DNA of 64,000 nt, from contig OZ020611.1 of the NCBI GenBank assembly GCA_963971575.1, positions 48,380,007 through 48,444,006 on the forward strand. Direction: 5' to 3'. The stretch's first letter is position 1; the number at the start of each line of letters is the position of its first letter. Below, one piece after another: positions 57,010 to 64,000 of this stretch. This DNA comes from Liopterus haemorrhoidalis (Eukaryota > Arthropoda > Insecta > Coleoptera > Dytiscidae). The notes below the pieces were generated by a model. The model was not told where the DNA came from. It made no database searches and saw only the letters and a list, made by a program, of their open reading frames with translations. Position numbers and translations under genes: made by a program.

Positions 57010-57535
57010 TGTGAACTTTGATATTGAATATGACAGCAGCCCCAGTCTTATCATCGATTCTGGATCCGTAAGTGAATATATGAATAGGTTTTTTAAGTTT
57101 ACTACATATCTCTCTGAATAATTTTCGGTACATTTCTGGGTTAGTTGCGTTTTTTTGATACTGGGTTAGGTTTAAGTTGTATTGGGGGGATTTCATGGTC
57201 CATGGAGGTACTGGGTGCTGCAGATGTTTGGTTATGTTGGGGAGGGAGAGATTGAGATTTTTCATTGACGTTTTTAGATATTTTTCTAGAAGAGTTTTGT
57301 TAAGGAGTTCAGGATTGATTGGGTTTTTGAGGATGTAGTGAAAGGGTGGTATGTCTGGATTTTTAGCCAAACATGTCACGTAGTTCAGTTCCAGTCGAGT
57401 ACGGTGGTATGCAACAGAGAGTAAACCGCTAACACAAAGTAGACTGTGAATAGGGCTAGAGAGCTCCTGCTGCGATTCTAATTGCATTGTTTTCAATTAT
57501 ATCAAGTTTCTTTAGTAACTATTTATGGCTAAGGT
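57010..57535 (-). pseudogene. I/R1-like LINE, copy B (first segment)
   Basis: The 168-aa minus frame 57496-56990 reads MKTMQLESQQELSSPIHSLL, VAYHRTRLELNYVTCLAKNP, LPNITKHLQHPVPPWTMKSP and IHIFTYGSRIDDKTGAAVIF, covering the RT-RNase H linker and the start of RNase H. It ends where the TATCGATA piece begins. LINE sequence resumes at 58214-58297 and 59424-59510. Confidence 0.88.
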
Positions 57536-57859
57536 GTTAATTGTTAAAAATAAAGATTCAATAACATAGCAATCTGCATAAACCCTGTGTATTACGCATA
57601 CTGAAGTACGTCACTGTCACCCGAATTGAGACAATCGTATAGTTTACGGACTGTGGCTCTAAACTAGGCCATTGTCGGAATGAGTTAAGGGTATGTATAA
57701 CCCCCTCACATTTTAAATTTCTTATACAAAACTAACAATTTCAAATAAAATTAGTAACAAATTATACAAGGCGCGTACCCACGGGGAGGGGGGACTCACG
57801 GGCTTGAGCCCCGTTAATTTTCGTTAAGAATACGAGATGTGTAAATTAAGTATCGGACT

Positions 57860-58200
57860 GATTTATTTTATTTTTTTATTCGAATAGAATTACAATTCAG
57901 TATTTACTCTCTCAAAATAACTTCCTTGGGAAGCCACGCAGCGCTGGAGACGGTTCTTCCAATCCTCTCTGCAGTGCTGGAACTCGGATACTGGAACAGC
58001 TTTCAGCTGGTCGATTACGGACGTTTGAATGTTTTCGAGTGTCCCAAAATGGTGATTTTTCAATCTTGGGAATAGGAAAAAATCACAAGGACTCAAGTCA
58101 GGCGAATAAGGAGTCTGAGGAGCCACAGAAATGTTTTTACTGGCACGATTGAAATTGCTGTGTGACAAGGCGCATTGGCGCAAATTTTTCTTATACCCAA
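57860..58200 (-). pseudogene. mariner-family transposase C-terminus
   Basis: The 97-aa minus frame 58183-57890 reads TPYSPDLSPCDFFLFPRLKN (third catalytic residue in SPDLSPCDFF), HHFGTLENIQTSVIDQLKAV and WKNRLQRCVASQGSYFE, a complete C-terminal end of a mariner-like transposase. The remainder is missing. It is part of the roughly 680-bp insertion that splits LINE copy B. Confidence 0.85.
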
Positions 58201-58297
58201 TTCATTGGTCAAAATCTGCAATGCAGTTATAGTTGATTTTTGATCTGATCAGGGTTTTGTAAATATTTAATATAATATCTTTATGCATCCCATTTTT

Positions 58298-59423
58298 CAG
58301 GGATGGGGAGTCGACAGAAAAATTATCGACTCCCGACTCTCGACTCCGGAGTCGGTATTTTTGAAAATCGACTCCGACTCCGACTCCGACTCCCGACTCC
58401 TTTCACTGGTAAATTGTAAAGTCTATTCCAAATGTTTAAGCGGAACTAAATGGAATTTTTATTTTCTCAAATTATCACGAGTTTACTTTTTAACTATCAA
58501 AGTGGGCTTTTGTTAAACAAAATTATACAAAGCTTCATTCAATCCTTAAAAGTTAGTAGATTTCGATATCTAATTCCGCTTAAACCAAGCAAACAGACTA
58601 TACTTACATTAAATATTTTGGGTTGGGGCGAGCTGTTTTTATAAAATGTCATTTTCATTTCATCTTGACTATTGAGTCATTTTTAATACAAATTTTCAAA
58701 TACATTAGTTTTAAAAAAAAATTGTTTTGTATTTTATATAAAGTCTGTTCCTTTGGCGGAACTAGATTTTCAATACTAGTTACTTTTACCGTTTGATTGA
58801 AGCTTTTGATCATTTTGTTCAGGAAAAGCCAACTTCAATATATAAAAAAATAGCTAATGACAACTTACAAAAATGAAAATTCCAGTTAGTTCCGCTTAAT
58901 CGTTTGGAACAGACTGTACTTTATTTTTCATAACATGTCACTTTTTTCTTTTGACATATAGATTTTAGCTGCCAACATGAAACATAAAATAATCACAAAG
59001 CCCGTTACAACTTGAGAAAATAAAAATCCAGTTTAGTTTCGTTTTAACATAATAAACAAAGTATACAAAAAAAGAAAAATTAGATATTACTAAAAATTAA
59101 CTAAATTTTAACTGAAAAGAATCAAGGAAACCGGAATTGAATATTTTTAATTTCATTTTCGTTCATGAACATAAAAAAATGTCGTTCCTGTTCCCATTCT
59201 TTAACAAATTCTGGTAGTATGGTATTTTGCTTTCGCTTTCGGATTGTTCTCATCCTTGATATTTATCAAGGATGAGAACATTTATCACATATTTATGTAG
59301 TCAAAGAGTCGGGAGTCGATAACTTTTTCCGACTCCCGACTCCGACTCCGACTCCGACTCCTCCAAAAAGCTTCGACTCCTCGACTCCCGACTCCGGACT
59401 CCGACTCCGACTCCCCATCCCTG
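58298..59423. mobile_element. hAT element with GACTCC subterminal arrays
   Basis: Perfect 8-bp duplication CCATTTTT at 58290-58297 and 59424-59431. Ends CAGGGATGGGGAGTCGAC and complement of CAGGGATGGGGAGTCGGAG. Arrays of CGACTCCGACTCCGACTCC lie at 58325-58400 and 59325-59415. No transposase. It entered LINE copy B; copies A and C show the uninterrupted site CCCATTTTGTG. Confidence 0.96.
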
Positions 59424-59491
59424 CCATTTTTTGTTTCCCAGACTTTTTAGGATGTTTAAACACCACGTCGCCAGCAATGGTTCTCTTCCGA

Positions 59492-59761
59492 TCACGGCAG
59501 ATAATAATGATGGGAGATCATGGGAGGTAAGTAACCAAAGTAATAAGTGAGACTTACTCCTATTATTATAACGTTCATTATGAAGAATATAATAAATAAC
59601 CAAATTATTGTTCCATTCATCATGACAGGTAGATTATCTTCATTATCTAACTCATGCATTATCTGCTCTGCATTTCTCATCATCGATGTTGTCACCACTA
59701 CTGATTTACTGCTTTTGGCCAAACTAGTTTCTGTGTTATTATTTAGAGCTTTATTTAACAA
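59492..59761 (-). CDS. Hydrophobic-peptide frame, unit 2, first repeat
   Basis: An 89-aa counterpart of 54577-54846 with the same membrane-like core (WLFIIFFIMNVIIIGVSLTY). The Cys of the core is Ser here. Open along its full length in both units, with differences that include conservative changes. Function unknown. Confidence 0.35.
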   Translation of the reverse strand: MLNKALNNNTETSLAKSSKSVVVTTSMMRNAEQIMHELDNEDNLPVMMNGTIIWLFIIFFIMNVIIIGVSLTYYFGYLPPMISHHYYLP

Positions 59762-60119
59762 TATTCAGTTTTTTTTTTTTTTTATGTAAAAAACAATTTA
59801 TGTAATTGTTTTATTTAAACAACTTACTATAAATTTAAAGAATTCTTTAAAATACAGGTTATACAAAAAAAAATCCACCGCACAAATATTTCTTTAAATA
59901 ATCATTGAATAAACTTGCGGCCATCGACCCTATTATTCTACCCCTATTAGATCTCTGCAGGTACCCTTTACTTTTTCAGATTCTTCTGTTAAAATATTAC
60001 AGTCCCCGTCACACTACACTCACGACGAAATGTTTTAATTTTATTTTTGTCTGTTTATTTATTGTTTATTTATTTTTTAACTTATTTATTTTATATGTTA
60101 TCTACTGACTTGTTCTTAC

Positions 60120-60290
60120 ATCGTGATTATTTTTACCTACTCTCAACTTTACAATGACCTAACGTTATTAGATCAGGTATGTTTTTTACACTTTATAACC
60201 AGCTCTTCTACTTCATATTCTATATTTTTTGTGTAGCTATGATGAAGGTATAAAATATTTCGAAACTGATCGGCTAGATCTAGTTGCGTT
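60120..60290 (+). repeat. Unit 2 SINE deletion site and hammerhead-like copy
   Basis: At 60136-60160 the sequence CCTACTCTCAACTTTACAAT lacks the SINE found in unit 1 but keeps seven bases (TCTCAAC) that in unit 1 lie inside the target duplication. At 60233-60285 it carries the same degenerate hammerhead-like sequence as 55597-55650. Confidence 0.6.
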
Positions 60291-60934
60291 ATTTATGTTC
60301 GCAACCCGTACAACCTTTTCAACTCGTACCCATTTACGGACACAACCAACTCCACATGTAAAATAGATTCACACTTTTTTACCCTAAAACATTTAAAAAT
60401 TTTAAATGATATTTGAACGAATAAATATTTAATTGATATTAAATTCGTTAATATTCAGATTAACACTCTTTTTAACAGACGGCATTCACATATCTCCAAT
60501 TACTGTTCGTTTATAATTATAAAATATACTTTATTGATTCTTAATATTTCTTCAATCTTTATCCTTGTTTACTGTAGATTTCTTGATCTTAAAGTAAGAC
60601 ATACACCTATTATCATAATGTATATTAAGAAGAATATACTGAAGTACAAATTTGACTATAAAATCATGAGCGGTAAGTAATCGTAGTAAAAAGCGATACA
60701 TACTACTATTATCATTAAGTTTATTATGAAGAATATAATGAAGTGCCAAACTGTTGATAAAGTCATCATGAGAGGAAGATTGTCTTCAAAATAAAACTCG
60801 ATCATCATCTGCTCCTAATTTTTCTTCATCGATGTTTTCACCACTACTGATCAACTGTTCATTGCTATAAATCAGAAAAGATATTATTAGTTTTAGCCTT
60901 AAAAAAAGGATTTATTTAAATAGAGGGAAATTTA

Positions 60935-61630
60935 TTGGAGTATCTAGAAAGTTCGTATAATTTTTGCAAAATTTGTTGATTTTGTTTAACTATGTTCAAT
61001 TATCAATCAGTAATGTATTCCCCTCACTACTTCCTCCCAGCAATCAACCATTTTTTTAATTCAACGTCAGTAAAAAGCCTGATATTTTAAAGACAATCAA
61101 ATTTTTAGCCAAAAAGTGAGCGGAACAGAAATAATCAGACGGCGCAAGGTCTGAAGAATGCAGCGGATGCTGAAGAATTTCAAAATCTACCCCTGAATTG
61201 GCATTCTTTATGAGATTTACAACGCTTTTCGGATGTTGTTGTACTGTTTGACGGATGTTGTAAGTTTTTGACGAACTGCTCCAGGAATTTGTTAGTTATA
61301 TACATAGGGTGATTGCCTTATTTCTATCAAACAGCTTCCAGTTGATTATTATCCCCATTCCCCACCGAACAGAGCATTCTCTAACGAGGATGCAGATTTT
61401 GATTAATACGCAAACTTGACTGCTAGCATTTGTCCACCCACTCTTTTTACTACTTCTTGCTCAAATTAAGACCTTATTCATAGCTAGGGATATGCGCTAC
61501 TGAGAAAGTATCGATATTTGGGTATCGATAATATCGAATAAAAATTATCGATACCGGTATCGTATCGAAAAAATATCGATATTTTTAAGTATCGAAAGGA
61601 AAAATTACTACAAAACGTAAAATAAACTGT
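60935..61630 (-). pseudogene. mariner fragment and TATCGATA hAT piece, unit 2
   Basis: Counterpart of 56290-57005 with the same order, including the SSDLAPSDYFF-type translation and the TAGGGATATGCGC start at 61488. A short deletion relative to unit 1 is present near 61250. Confidence 0.65.
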
Positions 61631-62330
61631 GAACTTTGTTATTGAATATGAAGCAGCCCCAGTCTTATCATCGATTCTGGATCCGTAAGTGAATATATGA
61701 ATAGGTTTTTTAAGTTTAATACATATCTCTCTGAATAATTTTCGGTACATTTCTGGGTTAGTTGAGTTTTTTTTGATACTGGGTTAGGTTTAAGTTGTAT
61801 TGGGGTGATTTCATGGTCCATGGATGTACTGGGTGCTGCAGATGTTTGGTTATGTTGGGGAGGGAGAAATTGAGATTTTTCATTGACGTTTTTAGATATT
61901 TTTATAGAGGAGTTTTGTTAAGGAGTTTAGGATTGATTGGGTTTTTGAGGATGTAGTGAAACGCTGGTATGTTTGGAGTTTTAGCCAAATATGTCACGTA
62001 GTTCAGTGCCAGTTGAGTACGGCGGTATACAACAGGGGGTAAACCGCTTACACAAAGCGGCGACACAAAGCTGACACAAAGGGCTAGAAAGCTCCTGCTG
62101 CGATTCTAATTGCATTGTTTTCAGTTATATCAAGTTTCTTTAGTAACTGTTTATTGGCTGATGTGTATGCAATGCAGCTATAGTCGATTTTTGATCTGAT
62201 CAGGGTTTTGTAAATATATAATATAATATCTTTATCTGCACCCCATTTTGTGTTTCCCAGACTTTTTAGGATGTTTAAACACCACGTCGCCAGCACTGGT
62301 TCTCTTCCGATTACCGCCGATAATAATGAT
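61630..62330 (-). pseudogene. I/R1-like LINE, copy C
   Basis: The minus frame 62386-62084 reads NILKSLGNTKWGADKDIILY, IYKTLIRSKIDYSCIAYTSA and LKKLDITENNAIRIAAGAF, the end of the RT domain; linker pieces and IHIFTYGSRIDDKTGAA follow to about 61650. Local ACACAAAG repeats at 62050-62080 are particular to this copy. The match to copy A continues about 25 bp past the LINE border, to 62362, then stops. Confidence 0.88.
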
Positions 62331-62538
62331 GGGAGATCATGAGAGGTAAGTAACCATAGTAATAATAAATAATATTGTAATAACAATCTAATTGCTTTAC
62401 AATAATAAATGGATTAAAATAGTATACACGACTGAAAAGTGACAGATGACCTAGGTAACAATAAATTGGACACCTACAAACAACGCCTACTTTGTTTGTG
62501 AAAGAAGATTCGTTCTTGGAGGAACTAATACATAAGAG

Positions 62539-62793
62539 TAGTGATTCTTCTCGAGAATTTCTCGAGAAAAAGTTTTAATTTTCATTTTTTATTTCTCGAC
62601 AAATGTAAAATTTACTCGATGCCTTTACTTTAGTACTTTAAAGGTGATTATAATTTTAACATGTTTTTATCCTCTACAATATTTTCAACATTAAAAAAAG
62701 ATGTATATTCTAATAATTATATAATTATTTTTCTCGAGATTTCTCGAGAATTCTCGAGAAAATAAGTTTAATGTCGAGAAATCAGAAACACTT
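62539..62793. mobile_element. Small hAT element with CTCGAGAA repeats
   Basis: Perfect 8-bp duplication CATAAGAG at 62531-62538 and 62794-62801. Ends TAGTGATTCTTCTCGAGA and (inward) AAGTGTTTCTGATTTCTCGA. TTCTCGAGAATTTCTCGAGA arrays lie inside both ends. 255 bp, AT-rich interior. Confidence 0.95.
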
Positions 62794-62840
62794 CATAAGA
62801 GGCGTTCATGAAGAGACGAGGTAGACAAGGCCATGGAGTC

Positions 62841-63194
62841 CAGCAAGAGTTCATATACACTCCAGTTTTGCAAGTGAAAGATAGGAAATCCCTTCGTAAA
62901 ATTATTATCGTTTTCCTAATTCTGCTGTCCTAGATTTTTACTAACTAAACTTAACCTAATTACCTAAATTGATCATATTTACTAGTTTATTACACTATTT
63001 TTAATGGGCTTAAATTTGGCGGAAAATAAAGTACTGTATACCTAAAAACTAGGTAATTAGCTTAGGTTTAGTTTAGTAAAAATCTAGAACAGCAGAATTA
63101 AGAAAATTAGGAAAACGATAATAGATAATAAACATTTGACGGAGGGATTTCCGATCTTTCACTTGCAAAACTGGTGTGTATATGAACTCCTGCT
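62841..63194. mobile_element. Long inverted-repeat (foldback) element
   Basis: The left arm 62841-62977 and right arm 63045-63194 are inverted copies, opening CAGCAAGAGTTCATATACAC and CAGGAGTTCATATACACACC. The right arm has about a dozen extra bases. The arms contain TTACTAAACTAAACCTAA-type sequence related to the tandem repeat at 3621-4076. No clear target duplication. Confidence 0.8.
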
Positions 63195-63537
63195 AAAGCC
63201 TATAGGTGTGAGTGATTGTTTAAAATAGAACACTCCACTCTTCTTCATTGCAAGCACCAAGAAAACTCCTTGGTCTATTTTGATAAAATAGGTCCACACT
63301 TTGCTTCTTGGTAGTGAAATTTTTAAATAAAATACAAAAATGACTAATAATATTTTATAACCTCAAACGTAGCGGAAAAAGGCGCTAAACGGCAGCAACT
63401 TCTAAACCGTTCAACGCATATTTCTTGGCGTACTATGTCCTGCGCCATTCTTCTACCAGTTTTTAAATAAGTACAATTTTTAGAAGTGTTTCTTATTGAA
63501 AAAAATTTAATCACAGGAAATATTTATATTTGCATAC
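63195..63537. other. AT-rich stretch, nothing recognised
   Basis: No motif noticed. Confidence 0.5.
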
Positions 63538-64000
63538 AGGGGCGGATAGGTACTACTAAACTGGCCAGGACTAATTGCGACATCGGCCCAAGAGTAAAGT
63601 AGAAAATTCAAGAAATATCTATTAATAATACTTTTTTTTTTCTTGGTAAATTTGTCTATTAATAACTTTTTCTTTATAAAAATGAATACTTATAAATAAT
63701 GGATACATAATTCAAATAAAAGGTGCATCACATTTCCACTCTAATTGGTCAGTCCTATATTTTATTTTTAAGTGTACCTACAATAACTTTTCTTTTAGCA
63801 ATTTACTATTTTCGGCAATATCGTCAATCACGTCATCATAACAAATATTTACTAAAATGTCTCTTTCACTAGCCATCAACATGAATGTTTCTAAATAACT
63901 GGCAGATAATGAACTTCTTGATTTATTTTTTATGAACTTTCTTGAAATCTTCCTAATTTGATACAAAATTGTATGATTCTTCATGTAATTGATTTTTGCT
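63538..64000 (-). mobile_element. hAT element entering the window edge, transposase C-terminus
   Basis: Begins CAGGGGCGGATAGG at 63541, a hAT-type terminus. The minus frame 63984-63778 (68 aa, open at the edge side) reads SLSASYLETFMLMASERDIL and DDVIDDIAENSKLLKEKLL. Here L..LMLMS.E.DI.......I..IA..S..L...L is the extreme C-terminus of ZMYM1-like hAT transposases. The short distance from gene end to element end is normal. The rest lies beyond the window. Confidence 0.7.

Larger units (their letters stand above)
54436..62365. repeat. Tandem segmental duplication, unit about 2.8 kb without inserts
   Basis: Block 54597-57535 recurs at 59511-62160 with the same order: hydrophobic-peptide block, hammerhead-like block, second peptide block, mariner end, TATCGATA-rich hAT piece and LINE fragment. 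LINE copies A (53270-54596), B (57010-59510, with insertions) and C (61630-62330) separate the blocks. Copy B and C share the same truncation point near TATGACAGCAGC. Copy B was later interrupted at 57535-58210 and by the hAT at 58298-59423. Confidence 0.92.

Overview
The window looks like AT-rich, gene-poor nuclear DNA of an arthropod, most likely an insect. It holds non-LTR retrotransposon (LINE) pieces, mariner/Tc1 and hAT DNA transposons, tRNA-derived SINEs, rolling-circle-like repeats and long microsatellites. I see no host gene with convincing exon structure, no bacterial-type operon, no CRISPR array, no rRNA and no free-standing tRNA gene. The species cannot be fixed from what I can see. 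Nearly all long open frames are either decayed transposon proteins or translations of simple repeats, such as the CA tract at 19.96-20.56 kb.

Layout. 0-10 kb: LINE reverse-transcriptase (RT) debris, a tandem repeat at 3.6-4.1 kb, small hAT elements at 4.1 and 7.3 kb, and a foldback element carrying a 39-40 bp minisatellite at 8.3-8.8 kb. 10-19 kb: LINE C-terminal pieces on the minus strand, one split by a hAT element; a mariner split by a foldback element with two inverted hammerhead-ribozyme-like motifs (13.4-14.1 kb); a Tc1 element with intact ends; a LINE RNase H remnant with a near-perfect palindromic MITE. 19-30 kb: a roughly 600 bp CA tract, the best preserved LINE RT (22.8-24.3 kb), an RTE-like C-terminus, and hAT elements at 27.1-28.4 and 29.2-30.3 kb. 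30-44 kb: LINE C-terminal scraps, Helentron-like repeats, a 1.6 kb hAT with transposase remnants, a nearly complete but dead mariner, TA-flanked MITEs and a palindromic cluster beside a mariner-like element with an internal deletion. 44-53 kb: small hAT elements, LINE pieces and MITEs. 53-62.4 kb: a tandem duplication whose unit contains an I/R1-like LINE fragment, a block coding for small hydrophobic peptides, a hammerhead-like motif and a mariner end. 62.4-64 kb: two more elements and the edge of a hAT transposase.

The clearest pattern is at least ten separate hAT-type insertions with 8-bp target-site duplications readable in the sequence (six perfect and unambiguous, the others with one or two mismatches or near). 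Most carry their own short subterminal motif (AACGTTAT, ACCGAA, TACTCGAGTAC, CCGCAT, GACTCC, CTCGAG). The most unusual structure is the 13.4-14.1 kb foldback with paired hammerhead-like cores, inserted in a mariner with a 12-bp target duplication. It resembles the inverted pseudo-LTRs of Penelope-like elements. All functional statements are read from sequence motifs and remembered family features; no database search was made.
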